This document shows, one piece after another, positions 17,538 to 25,812 of a DNA stretch of 43,435 bases. Source of the stretch: a bacterium (GTDB taxonomy: Bacteria; Oederibacteriota; Muellerivitia; Muellerivitales; Muellerivitaceae); assembly GCA_035549195.1 (NCBI GenBank), contig DASZRK010000063.1:1-43435 (forward strand), in the 5' to 3' direction. A program made the translations under genes and the position numbers. Every line of letters starts with the position of its first letter. Position 1 is the stretch's first letter. The notes beneath the pieces are model-generated. The model searched no databases, was not told where the DNA came from, and saw nothing but the letters and a program-made list of their open reading frames with translations.

Positions 17538-19189
17538 ACCAGGACATCTTCGGCATCCAAAATTCGCTGACCGCTTCCCTCCAAAAGGGCCTCCAGGCCC
17601 TGGGACAGGAAGCCTTGCCCATCACGTTGGAAAAGCCCAAGGACGCGGGCCACGGGGATCTTTCCACCCCATTGGCCATGTCGTTGGCCAAGAAACTCCG
17701 CCAAAACCCGCTCGTCATCGCCAAGGACCTGCTCGCAAGGACCGAATGGGACCCTTCGCTCATTGAAAAGGCGGAAGTGGCCCCCCCGGGTTACCTGAAC
17801 CTCTGGCTGAAGCCCTCGGCCCTTCAGTCCCGGCTGGCGGCCTTGATCCAGGAGGGGGACCGATATGGGTCCAACCAAGAGCTCAAGGACTGGCACCTTT
17901 TACTGGAATTCGTATCGGCGAACCCGACCGGGCCCTTGAACGTGGTCAATGCCCGGGCGGCGGTCCTGGGGGATGCCATCCGGAAGTTGGTCCAGGCTTC
18001 GGGCGGCAGGATTGCCACCGAATACTACATCAACGACGCGGGCAATCAGGCCCGCCTTTTCGGGGAGTCCCTGGCCGCTGCCCTGAGCCGCGCCCAAGGA
18101 ACCCATCAAGAGGCCCCGGAGGGGGGTTATCAAGGCGCCTATATGGACGACCTGGCCCGGATGGCGCTGGGCCAATTTCCCGCTTCCGATCCAAAGCTTC
18201 ACGATCCCCAATTCCTGGGGGAATGGGGCATGGACCGGATGGTGGACGGACAAAGGGCTTCCCTGGAGCGCTATGGGGTCCAGTTCGACCGTTGGTTCTC
18301 CGAGCGGCGTGGGTTGCACGATACGGGCCTGGTCCAAAGGGCCTTCCAGAAATTGAAGTCCATGGGGCTGACCTATGAGAAGGACGGGGCGGTCTGGATC
18401 AAGGCCACCGAGTTCGGGGGCCCCAAGGATGAGGTGCTCATCAAGAGCAATGGGATCCCGGCCTATATCGTGGCGGACATCGCTTATCACCTGGATAAAT
18501 TGGGCCGTGGCTTCGACCGGGTGGTCAACATCATGGGCCCGGACCACCATGGCCATATCCTCAGTATGAAGGCCACCCATCAAGCCCTCGGGTTCGCTCC
18601 CGATCGTTTCGAGGTTTTGGTGGCCCAACAGGTGAGCCTCCTCTCCGGCGGGGAAAAGGTGAAGATGTCCAAGCGGGAAGGGAAGTTCGTGACCATGGAG
18701 GAACTTCTCGACCAGGTCGGACGGGACGCGGCCAGGTTCTTCTTCCTGATGCGGGGCGCCAATACCCATTTGGACTTCGACATCGAAGTGGCCAAAAAGC
18801 AGACCGAAGAAAATCCGGTCTTCTACATCCAATATGCCCATGCCCGCATCTGCAGCCTAATCCGCAAGGGCGCGGATCGGGGAAGGCGCCCGGCGACGGA
18901 ACCGGCCCAGTTCGCCCTTTTGGTGGAGCCTGAGGAAAAACTCCTCATGCGGGAGCTCCTGGAGTTCCCCAAGTGGGTCGCGGACAGTGCCCGGGCCTAT
19001 GAACCACACCGGATCATCATCTACCTGCAGACCCTGGCGGCGGATTTCCACCTGTATTACAGTAAACACCGTGTCTTGGACAGCGAGGAAAACCTTTCCT
19101 CGGCCCGCCTGGGACTTGCGCGGGGGGTGAGCCGGGTGATCCACAACGCCCTTTCACTCTTGGGGGTCTCGGCGCCGGAACAAATGTAA
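17534..19189 (+). CDS. argS: Arginyl-tRNA synthetase with altered HIGH motif
   Basis: A 551-residue class I synthetase charging tRNA-Arg. It shows the N-terminal Add-1-like domain (1-110), the Rossmann fold from about 118, the KMSKR loop (377-381, GGEKVKMSKREGKF) and the C-terminal anticodon domain (about 430-551, ending SLLGVSAPEQM). The conserved segment SANPTGPL is followed by NVVNAR, so the HIGH signature (HVGH in most ArgRS) reads N136-V-V-N139. The rest of the catalytic core appears intact (YYINDAGNQ, GPDHHGHI). The start is TTG at 17534, overlapping the previous stop as TTGA. Slightly short but complete. Confidence 0.95.
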   Translation: MNQDIFGIQNSLTASLQKGLQALGQEALPITLEKPKDAGHGDLSTPLAMSLAKKLRQNPLVIAKDLLARTEWDPSLIEKAEVAPPGYLNLWLKPSALQSRLAALIQEGDRYGSNQELKDWHLLLEFVSANPTGPLNVVNARAAVLGDAIRKLVQASGGRIATEYYINDAGNQARLFGESLAAALSRAQGTHQEAPEGGYQGAYMDDLARMALGQFPASDPKLHDPQFLGEWGMDRMVDGQRASLERYGVQFDRWFSERRGLHDTGLVQRAFQKLKSMGLTYEKDGAVWIKATEFGGPKDEVLIKSNGIPAYIVADIAYHLDKLGRGFDRVVNIMGPDHHGHILSMKATHQALGFAPDRFEVLVAQQVSLLSGGEKVKMSKREGKFVTMEELLDQVGRDAARFFFLMRGANTHLDFDIEVAKKQTEENPVFYIQYAHARICSLIRKGADRGRRPATEPAQFALLVEPEEKLLMRELLEFPKWVADSARAYEPHRIIIYLQTLAADFHLYYSKHRVLDSEENLSSARLGLARGVSRVIHNALSLLGVSAPEQM

Positions 19190-19232
19190 CCGACGGGAGT
19201 TGCGGATTCTTTCGACAGGACGGAGGGGACCC

Positions 19233-19946
19233 ATGAAGAACCTTTATTTAGTCGCTTTCATGACGCTGCTCCTGGGGGGGTGCCATCAGGCCCCTTCGCC
19301 CGCAACCCAGTTGGAAGCTGCCCCGCTCGAAAGGATCAAGGAGTCCCTGCGCCAAGGCCGTTACGACGAAGCTTTGGCTTTGGAAAAAGACGCGTCGGGG
19401 CAATTGGCGGCGGGCCCTGCCAAGAACGAGGCCCTTTTCTTGCAGACCTACACCCAGATGGTCGGGAGAGGTGATCTGGGAGGGGCCCGGGTCCCCTTGC
19501 GCCCGTTGGTCGCGACCTTCCCATCCGGCTTCCTTTCGGTCGAAGGCCAAAAGGCCTTGGCGGATTGCCACTTCTGGCAGGGCCATTACCAGACCAGCGC
19601 GAAGGAATACCGGAAGCTCCTGACCGCATCCGGGACAGGACGATGGGAATCCTATGCGCTCTTCCAGATCGGGCTCTGTCTTCTTTTGGAGGACAAGGTC
19701 ACGGAAGCTTTGGATTGCTTTCAGAACGTGGTCGACCGATTCCCCAAGGATCCCATGGCGGATGCGGCCCAGTTCTCGATCGTGAATTCTTACTTGAAAC
19801 TGCAGGACCTGAAGAACGCCAAGACCCAATTGCACCATTTGATCACAGCATCCCAGGACCCGTTCCTCAAGACCCAGGCCCAGGAATCGCTCCAGCAGAT
19901 CGTGGAAAAAGAAACTTTTGAGCGGGAAAAGAGCGTTACCCCATGA
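19233..19946 (+). CDS. TPR lipoprotein, possibly TadD-like
   Basis: A 237-residue lipoprotein. Its signal peptide ends in the lipobox LLGGC (Cys at about 16). The body is helical, with tetratricopeptide-type repeats (RYDEALAL, GHYQTSAKEYRKLL, DKVTEALDCFQNVVDRFPKDP, ADAAQFSIVNSYLKLQDLKNA). The ATG at 19233 is preceded by GGAGGGGA; an upstream TTG would place 11 residues before the signal peptide. It overlaps tadB by four bases (ATGA). TPR lipoproteins named TadD act as pilotins in Tad pilus loci, so a similar role is a reasonable inference. YbgF/BamD-like functions are alternatives. Confidence 0.8.
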   Translation: MKNLYLVAFMTLLLGGCHQAPSPATQLEAAPLERIKESLRQGRYDEALALEKDASGQLAAGPAKNEALFLQTYTQMVGRGDLGGARVPLRPLVATFPSGFLSVEGQKALADCHFWQGHYQTSAKEYRKLLTASGTGRWESYALFQIGLCLLLEDKVTEALDCFQNVVDRFPKDPMADAAQFSIVNSYLKLQDLKNAKTQLHHLITASQDPFLKTQAQESLQQIVEKETFEREKSVTP

Positions 19947-20809
19947 TGGATCGGCTGGTTCCGGCCCTTTTGGCCCTGGCGGCTATGGGCTTTGGGGCTT
20001 TCATCTTTTCGGCGACCCTGAACCTGACCCGGAGGATTGCGGGGAATGATCCCCGGGGAAAAGCTCCCCGAGGACCCTTATGGAAAGGAACTTTCAAGCT
20101 TTCCCGCCGTGATGTCCTTTGGTCGGTGGCGGCGCTGGCCGGACTGGTGATCGCGGTCCTTGTGGATCTGGACCTGGGTGTTTGGTCCCTCCTGGTGATC
20201 GGCTCCGTTTGGACGGCCGTGAAATGGGGTCCCCGCTGGAAAATGGGATGGGACCTGAGCCGGCGGTCCCAGGTCATCGAGGATCTTTTTCCCCAATCCC
20301 TGGGGATGGCCATCCAAGCCCTCAAGACCGGTCAGACGATCCCCCAAACACTTCTTTACCTTTCCGAGGAAACGCCCGCGCCTTTGGCGGATGAATGGAA
20401 GCGCGTCTGTTCCGAGATCGAATTGGGTTCCTCCCCGGAAGATGCCCTGTCGCAAATGGCCTTGCGCTTGAGGGGCCTGGACCCGGTCCAGCGTTTTGTG
20501 GAGGCCTATCGTATTTCCCGGAGGACCGGGGCCAATTTGACAAGGCTATTGGAGGTCCTCCTGGACGGAATGGAGGAAAAGGCGAGGATCCTCCGGCGCA
20601 TGAAGGCCATGACGGCCCAGGCCCGTCTTTCCGGCCTCTTGATGGGGAGCCTTCCCTTTTTCCTGGGGGCCGTTTTTTTCCTGATGGATCCGACCATGAT
20701 GATGCCGCTTTTCACCGACAAGCTGGGGTGGGGCATTCTCCTGGCCGCTGTCCTGTTGGAATCTGCGGGTTTCCTTTGGATCCGCCAGCTGCTCCGGCTG
20801 GAGGTTTGA
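19943..20809 (+). CDS. tadB: Tad/type II secretion F-family inner-membrane protein, TadB-like
   Basis: A 288-residue platform protein of the T2SSF superfamily. It has N-terminal membrane segments (about 5-27 and 52-80), then the cytoplasmic helical T2SSF domain (about 100-225: LFPQSLGMAIQALKTGQTIPQ, RISRRTGANLTRLLEVLL). Two C-terminal membrane segments follow (about 232-250 and 262-282). TadB and TadC form the inner-membrane platform on which the TadA ATPase assembles Flp-type pili. Gene order TPR lipoprotein-tadB-tadC with four-base and one-base junctions supports the call. The ATPase, pilin and secretin are not in the window. Confidence 0.88.
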   Translation: MMDRLVPALLALAAMGFGAFIFSATLNLTRRIAGNDPRGKAPRGPLWKGTFKLSRRDVLWSVAALAGLVIAVLVDLDLGVWSLLVIGSVWTAVKWGPRWKMGWDLSRRSQVIEDLFPQSLGMAIQALKTGQTIPQTLLYLSEETPAPLADEWKRVCSEIELGSSPEDALSQMALRLRGLDPVQRFVEAYRISRRTGANLTRLLEVLLDGMEEKARILRRMKAMTAQARLSGLLMGSLPFFLGAVFFLMDPTMMMPLFTDKLGWGILLAAVLLESAGFLWIRQLLRLEV

Positions 20810-20810
20810 A

Positions 20811-21680
20811 ATGGCATCGCTTTTAATGGTCCTTTGCGCCCTTTCCATCGGTTATGGGGGCTATGGGCTGGCTCGAACGGGCCTGGAGAGATTCGACCGG
20901 ACGCGGAACGAGGCCCGGCTACGGACCGCCCGGACAACCCGTGTTCGCCGGGTCCCCTTGGCCTCGCTCCTGCCCGTCCTGGAAGGCTGGCTTTCCCGAT
21001 GGGTGGACCTTCCCTTGTTGCGGGATCATCACCGATCCTTGGGAGATTGGATCCGCCGGTCCAGGAAGGCGGAATGGACAGCGACCCAGGTCATGGCCTA
21101 CCAGGCCCTGGCCGCCTTCGGGGGTGGTTCCTTTTTTTATCTCCTATCCGATAGCGGGTTGCTGGCCACCCTGGCCTTTGGATTGGGAGCTTTTTATCCG
21201 TTCCTGTGGCTCCGGGAGAAAGCCCTGGCCCGGGAAAGGGCGGTGCTGATCGAACTTCCGAACGCCTTGGAGGTCCTTTCGCTCTGCTCGGAGGCCGGCC
21301 TTTCCTTGGAGCAGGGCATGGACCAATATGTCCGTCATGCCGGAACCGGTCCCTTGGCGACCGAGCTGGGCGAGATCCTGGAGCAGACCCGTGCGGGTTC
21401 GAGCCGAAAAGAGGCGATGGGATCGGCGGCCCTGAGGCTTTCCTTGACCGACTTTTCCCTTTTTACCTCCAGCGTCATCCACGCGGAGAGGTTCGGGACG
21501 GGGGTCGCAGGGACCTTGCGTCGGTTGGCCGGGACCCTGCGGGACAAGCAATCCCAACGCGCCGAAAAGGCCGTCCAAGAGATGCCGGTCAAGCTCCTGT
21601 TCCCATTGGTCCTCTTCATCATGCCCGTGACATTCCTGATCATTTTCGGGCCCATCCTGCTGCAATTCATGCGTCCTTGA
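20811..21680 (+). CDS. tadC: Tad/type II secretion F-family inner-membrane protein, TadC-like
   Basis: A 289-residue partner of TadB. One N-terminal membrane segment, two more around 95-130, the T2SSF domain (about 140-255: ELPNALEVLSLCSEAGLSLEQGM, TSSVIHAERFGTGVAGTLRRLA) and a C-terminal segment (265-285) are visible. The motif RAEKAVQEMPVKLLFPLVLFIMP is typical of TadC. The ATG is one base after the tadB stop. The stop overlaps the TTG start of the DUF192 gene. Confidence 0.88.
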   Translation: MASLLMVLCALSIGYGGYGLARTGLERFDRTRNEARLRTARTTRVRRVPLASLLPVLEGWLSRWVDLPLLRDHHRSLGDWIRRSRKAEWTATQVMAYQALAAFGGGSFFYLLSDSGLLATLAFGLGAFYPFLWLREKALARERAVLIELPNALEVLSLCSEAGLSLEQGMDQYVRHAGTGPLATELGEILEQTRAGSSRKEAMGSAALRLSLTDFSLFTSSVIHAERFGTGVAGTLRRLAGTLRDKQSQRAEKAVQEMPVKLLFPLVLFIMPVTFLIIFGPILLQFMRP

Positions 21681-22012
21681 GGCCGGAACGGCTGAAGGGC
21701 GTTTTCAAGGCGACCTCCTTTTGGGACCGGATGATGGGGCTCATGGGGTGCGTTCGCTGGCCCCGGGAGCGTCCCTTCCTTTTCTTCCCGGAATGCGGGT
21801 CGGTCCATACCTTCTTCACCTTCCTGCGGCCCGATATTGTTTTTACGGATAAAAACAATAAAATCCTGAGGGTCGTGGCGGGAGCGGGGCCTTGGCGTTT
21901 CTTCTGGGGCCCCCGTGGTACACGTCATTGCCTGGAAGCACCCCGCGGGACGGCCCGTGCCCATGGGTGGAAGTCGGGGAAAACCCGGCTCGAGATCCTA
22001 ACGATAAACTGA
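21677..22012 (+). CDS. DUF192 family protein
   Basis: A 111-residue protein that fits DUF192 over most of its length. Matching pieces are FKATSFWDRMMGLMG, a buried VHTFFTF strand, DIVFTDKNNKILRVV, PWRF and a C-terminal LEAPRGTARAHGWKSG. The best start is TTG at 21677, which overlaps the tadC stop as TTGA; the same arrangement starts argS. A much longer open frame runs upstream through tadC but has no homology there. No signal peptide is present, unlike many DUF192 proteins. Function is unknown; its place directly behind tadC suggests a link to pilus assembly. Confidence 0.8.
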   Translation: MRPERLKGVFKATSFWDRMMGLMGCVRWPRERPFLFFPECGSVHTFFTFLRPDIVFTDKNNKILRVVAGAGPWRFFWGPRGTRHCLEAPRGTARAHGWKSGKTRLEILTIN

Positions 22013-22027
22013 ACCTGGAGGCGGTCA

Positions 22028-23335
22028 ATGGCCTATGAGTTCCTGAAGTCCGATCCGGAGGTCCGCGAAGCCAACCTGAACGAGTTGAGGCGCCAGAACG
22101 AGAAACTGGAACTGATCGCATCGGAGAATTTCACCAGCCTAGCGGTCATGGAGGCCCAAGGCGGGGTCATGACCAACAAATACGCGGAAGGCTATCCGGG
22201 GAACCGCTACTACGGAGGATGCGAATACGTGGACGTGGTGGAGAACTTGGCCCGGGACCGGGCCCGCAAGCTCTTCGGGAACGCCGAATACGTCAATGTG
22301 CAACCCCATTCGGGGAGCCAAGCCAACATGGCGGTCTATTTCACCTTTGTTCAGCCCGGGGACACCATCCTGGGTCTGGACCTTTCCCATGGCGGGCATT
22401 TGACCCATGGCAGCAAGGTGAATTTTTCCGGGAAGATGTACAACTTTTTCGCCTATCAGACCCGCAAAGAGGATGGAAGGGTGGACCTGGACCAGGCCCG
22501 GGACCTGGCCCGGAAGCACAAGCCGAAAATGATCAGCATCGGGGCCTCCGCCTATTCCCGTGACTGGGATTACAAAGCTTTCCGCGCCATCGCCGATGAG
22601 GTGGGGGCTTTCCTCTGGGCGGATATCGCCCACACCGCCGGGCTCATCGCGGCCGGGGAATTGAACGATCCCATGGCCTATTGTCACGTGGTGACCACGA
22701 CCACCCACAAGACCCTCCGCGGACCCCGTGGGGGAATGATCCTGATGGGCAAGGATTTCGATAATCCCTTCGGCCTCACGGCCCCCAAGAGCGGCCGGAC
22801 GAAAAAAATGAGCGAATTACTGGACAGCCAGATCATTCCCGGCATCCAAGGCGGTCCCTTGATGCACGTGGTGGGCGCCAAGGCGGTGGCTTTCGGGGAG
22901 GCTTTGAAACCCTCGTTCAAGGACTACGCCAAGCGGGTCAAGGCCAATGCCAAGGCCCTCTGCGGGGCCCTTCAAGGTTTCGGTTTCGAGGTGGTCTCGG
23001 GGGGGACCGAGAACCATTTGATGTTGATCGACCTGCGCAACAAAAAGATCAATGGAAAACAGGCCCAGTTGGCCCTGGACGAGGCCCATATCACCACCAA
23101 CAAGAATTCGGTGCCCTGGGACGCCGAATCGCCGCTCTTGACGAGCGGGCTTCGGCTGGGGTCCCCGGCCTTGACGACCCGCGGTTTCGGCGAAAGGGAA
23201 TTCGAGAGCATCGCGGGATGGATCAACGCGGTCCTGTCGGCGCCGGAAAGTGAGGCGGTCCGAACGAAGGTCAAGGGCGAGATCGCGGAATTGACCCGGA
23301 AGTTCCCGCTTTATCCCGAGTTGCTGAAGGATTAG
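22028..23335 (+). CDS. glyA: Serine hydroxymethyltransferase
   Basis: A 435-residue PLP enzyme converting serine and tetrahydrofolate to glycine and methylene-THF in the cytoplasm. Signatures are [36 protein letters not shown] and the PLP site [15 protein letters not shown] (K228). GGPLMHVV and [12 protein letters not shown] follow near the C terminus. GGAGGCGG precedes the ATG. It is 15 bases after the DUF192 gene and is closed by a strong terminator. Confidence 0.98.
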   Translation: MAYEFLKSDPEVREANLNELRRQNEKLELIASENFTSLAVMEAQGGVMTNKYAEGYPGNRYYGGCEYVDVVENLARDRARKLFGNAEYVNVQPHSGSQANMAVYFTFVQPGDTILGLDLSHGGHLTHGSKVNFSGKMYNFFAYQTRKEDGRVDLDQARDLARKHKPKMISIGASAYSRDWDYKAFRAIADEVGAFLWADIAHTAGLIAAGELNDPMAYCHVVTTTTHKTLRGPRGGMILMGKDFDNPFGLTAPKSGRTKKMSELLDSQIIPGIQGGPLMHVVGAKAVAFGEALKPSFKDYAKRVKANAKALCGALQGFGFEVVSGGTENHLMLIDLRNKKINGKQAQLALDEAHITTNKNSVPWDAESPLLTSGLRLGSPALTTRGFGEREFESIAGWINAVLSAPESEAVRTKVKGEIAELTRKFPLYPELLKD

Positions 23336-23344
23336 GCGATAAAC

Positions 23345-23381
23345 AAAAAAAGGCCGGATCCGATCGGATCCGGCCTTTTTT
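23345..23381. terminator. Bidirectional rho-independent terminator
   Basis: A run of seven A (23345-23351), then GGCCGGATCC (23352-23361), loop GATC, GGATCCGGCC (23366-23375) and six T (23376-23381). The 10-bp stem is perfect and flanked by A and T tracts, so it works on both strands. It sits between glyA and the convergent propeller lipoprotein gene. Confidence 0.95.
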
Positions 23382-23388
23382 ATTGGGT

Positions 23389-24387
23389 TTATTTCTTGGC
23401 GGGTGTGGGGGTCGGGGAATCGGCCGCGACCAGGATACGGGCGGCCGCCCAGGAGGGTGAAGAACCGCTGGGGAGCATCAGGTCCTTGATATCGGTCCCG
23501 TTGGCGTTGGCCATGAAGATCTTGGTGCCAACATCCTCCCCGGTCCCAAAAGAGGTGAAGACGATCTTGCGGTCGTTCTGGGCGAACCGGGGGCTGAGGC
23601 TCCGATTGTTATTGGTCAGATTGAGAGGATCGCTCCCGTCCAAGGCGTTGAAGGTATAGATCTGGGTGGTGTTGGAACGGTAAAGGTTGGCCAGTACCTT
23701 CTTCCCGTCCGCCGAAAGGGAGGGGGATCCCACGTTCCAATCGGTATAACGGGTGATCCGCTGGGCCGACTTTTCGGACAGGCTGTAGGACCAAAGATTG
23801 AAGACCGTGTCGTCCAGGTCCGAAAGATAGTAAAGGTTCTTACCGTCGGCGGAGAGGAAGGGACAGATGGCATTGCGTCCGACCATGAGCGTCTCGGGGT
23901 CGTATCCGTCGGGATCCATGGACCAGATGTCCCCATGGAGCGAATAGAGGATCCTCTTTCCATCGAGGGACCAGGAAGCGCTGTCGTTGATGAGCAGGTT
24001 CTGGTACTGCGTCGGCAATAGGTTCGTGCCCTCGAAGGTCAACTGGGTCCGCCGGCTTCCATCCAGGTCGATCTTCCAGAGATTGTAATTCCCGTCCGGG
24101 CTCTCGGCGTTCGACCAGTAAACCACTTGGTCCCCCTTAGGGGAACAAACAGGGAACCACTCCACGCTTTTTCCGCTGGTGAGGGGGGTGATCTGCGAAT
24201 TCTCAAGGTCCAGGCGGACCAAGTGGCCGCCTTGGACAAAGACCAAACTTCCGGGCGGGATCACCGGGGTTGGGGTGGGAGGAGGGGGAGGGACCTCTAC
24301 TTTTTTGGGTTTACAACCCGTTATGGGAAGGGAGAACCCAACGGACAAGGCCAGGGCCAGAAGAAAGAGTGGAACGGTCTTTTTCAT
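23389..24387 (-). CDS. Beta-propeller (TolB/PD40-like) lipoprotein
   Basis: A 332-residue lipoprotein. The signal peptide starts MKKTVPLFLLALAL and ends in the lipobox PITGC. A Pro/Thr-rich spacer (PPPPPTPTPVIPP) leads to a beta-propeller made of repeats with W/S-P-D/x-G-K motifs (CSPKGDQVVYWS, SWSLDGKRILYS, LSADGKNLYYLS, LSADGKKVLANL, FAQNDRKIVFTS). TolB-like propellers are usually periplasmic binding platforms; no Pal or TolA gene is nearby. I start at ATG 24387 because the signal peptide begins there. It is a tandem relative of the gene upstream, 13 bases away. Confidence 0.8.
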   Translation of the reverse strand: MKKTVPLFLLALALSVGFSLPITGCKPKKVEVPPPPPTPTPVIPPGSLVFVQGGHLVRLDLENSQITPLTSGKSVEWFPVCSPKGDQVVYWSNAESPDGNYNLWKIDLDGSRRTQLTFEGTNLLPTQYQNLLINDSASWSLDGKRILYSLHGDIWSMDPDGYDPETLMVGRNAICPFLSADGKNLYYLSDLDDTVFNLWSYSLSEKSAQRITRYTDWNVGSPSLSADGKKVLANLYRSNTTQIYTFNALDGSDPLNLTNNNRSLSPRFAQNDRKIVFTSFGTGEDVGTKIFMANANGTDIKDLMLPSGSSPSWAAARILVAADSPTPTPAKK

Positions 24388-24400
24388 GGTTCGCTGGACC

Positions 24401-25714
24401 TCATTTCTTCGACCAGCAGGGTTGTTGGGGCGCGATGGCGGCCAAACGGGTCTTGTGGGCGCCAGTGGCGGAATCCATGACCCAAAGCTCACCGGATTGG
24501 ACGTAAGCGATCTTGCTGCCATCGGGGGAGAAGATCGCATTGTTCACGCCGGGTTCGGTCAAGAACTTGACCGTTCCGGGATCGGAGCCGTCCTTGGAAG
24601 GTTTATCCACGACCGCCACCCGGTAGGCCTCTTCACTGGGGTCCTTCTTGGCCAGGAGCATAAGGAGGCTGGTGGTTTCCGAAGGGGAATAGGTCAGGAG
24701 GTTTCCGAGGGGGATGGTTTGGTTGACCAGGATCGCTTTGGAGACCGAACGTTCGGAGGAAGCGGAATAGACCGAATCCCCTCCAACGGCGTAGGCCACT
24801 TCCCGGGCGTCGGCCGACCAAGTCATATCAAAGATGGGTCGAGAGGTCTCGGCCAGTCCCAACTCGTCCAAAAGACGGGGATTGGAAAGGCGGAGGCTGA
24901 AGTGGTCCATGCCCTTGCGGACCAAAAAAGCCACGTATTTATTGTCCCGATGGGGTGCCCATTCGACCTGAACGACCGAAAATGCCGGGTCCTGGGTCGA
25001 AAGGGTCTCTTGGCTGAGGCTATCGAGATTCACCTTCCAAAGGGAATTCTTGTACGCAAAGGCGATCTCGTCGCTCTTGGGCGACCAAGAAAAAGGAGCC
25101 TTGAGGCTCAATTCGTTAGGGAGGCTCATGTCGGAATAGAAGGTCAATTGCTTGAATTCAGAAGATCCCTTTTTCACCACGAAAAGATTGGGCTTGCCGT
25201 CCTTCATATCGGAAAGGAAAGCCAGGATCTTCCCATTCGGGGACCAAAGGGGGAACCAACTGCTGGTCCCCAGGGGGGTCAAGCGAAGACGGGCGGTCCC
25301 ATCGTTGTTCATGGTCCAAATAATGGGCTTCTTGTCCTCCAAAACAGTGTAGGCGATCTTCTCGATCTCCTCTGGCGTAGGGGTGGCCGTCGGAGTGGCG
25401 GTGGAAGTCGGCTTGGCCTTGGTAATGGACATTTCAGTGGACATTTCCAGCCCGGTGCCTGCTTTTTGATCTTTGACAGGGTGGGCGGCAGGGACCTGAA
25501 CGGTCGGGACCGGCGAGGGGCTGGTTCCGGGGTTCGAGGAAGAGGATTCAGCAGGGGCAGGCGGATTGACAGGTACTTTAGGTTGGATCTTCTTGAAAAA
25601 GGGAAGGGAGCGCTTACCGCAACCGGGGATATTGACGTCACAACCCGCGGAAAACAGAAGGATCAGCAACAACATTGCGGAAAAAATGGACAGGCTTTTT
25701 AAGGTTTCGCGCAA
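24401..25714 (-). CDS. Beta-propeller (TolB/PD40-like) lipoprotein with Pro/Thr-rich linker
   Basis: A 437-residue lipoprotein. The signal peptide ends in LFSAGC. A low-complexity linker of roughly 90 residues rich in Pro, Ser and Thr (about 35-115, with PTSTATPTATPTPEE at its end) separates the lipid anchor from a propeller (about 118-437). The propeller has repeats such as PLWSPNGKILAFLS, FSWSPKSDEIAFAY, MTWSADAREVAYAV and AIFSPDGSKIAYVQ. The start is TTG at 25714, with GGGGAA upstream. It has its own promoter at 25767-25795. Its function is probably envelope-associated binding; no partner can be named. Confidence 0.8.
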   Translation of the reverse strand: MRETLKSLSIFSAMLLLILLFSAGCDVNIPGCGKRSLPFFKKIQPKVPVNPPAPAESSSSNPGTSPSPVPTVQVPAAHPVKDQKAGTGLEMSTEMSITKAKPTSTATPTATPTPEEIEKIAYTVLEDKKPIIWTMNNDGTARLRLTPLGTSSWFPLWSPNGKILAFLSDMKDGKPNLFVVKKGSSEFKQLTFYSDMSLPNELSLKAPFSWSPKSDEIAFAYKNSLWKVNLDSLSQETLSTQDPAFSVVQVEWAPHRDNKYVAFLVRKGMDHFSLRLSNPRLLDELGLAETSRPIFDMTWSADAREVAYAVGGDSVYSASSERSVSKAILVNQTIPLGNLLTYSPSETTSLLMLLAKKDPSEEAYRVAVVDKPSKDGSDPGTVKFLTEPGVNNAIFSPDGSKIAYVQSGELWVMDSATGAHKTRLAAIAPQQPCWSKK

Positions 25715-25766
25715 ATCGTTGTTCCCCGAAGAGATGAAGTTGTTGGTGCCAAACCGTTGAGAAGCA

Positions 25767-25795
25767 GTCTAGAAGGTCCCCCCCTGAAAGTCAAC
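25767..25795 (-). promoter_or_regulatory. Sigma70-type promoter for the propeller lipoprotein pair
   Basis: Read on the minus strand, TTGACT (25795-25790) and TAGACT (25772-25767) are 17 bases apart. The -35 lies 5 bases past the stop codon of the upstream PAS gene. It also sits inside the loop of the hairpin at 25782-25807. Confidence 0.65.
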
Positions 25796-25812
25796 GAAAT
25801 CAGGGGTTTTTG
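25782..25812 (+). terminator. Terminator-shaped hairpin, plus-strand orientation
   Basis: CCCCTGA (25782-25788) pairs with TCAGGGG (25801-25807) across a 12-base loop, and five T follow (25808-25812). In this orientation it would stop antisense transcription entering the PAS gene. On the minus strand it covers the stop codon of that gene and the -35 of the next promoter. It may be chance. Confidence 0.35.

Noticed and set aside
21206-21676. Long upstream extension of the DUF192 frame
   Set aside because: This part overlaps tadC in another frame and has no DUF192 similarity; the domain starts only after the TTG at 21677.
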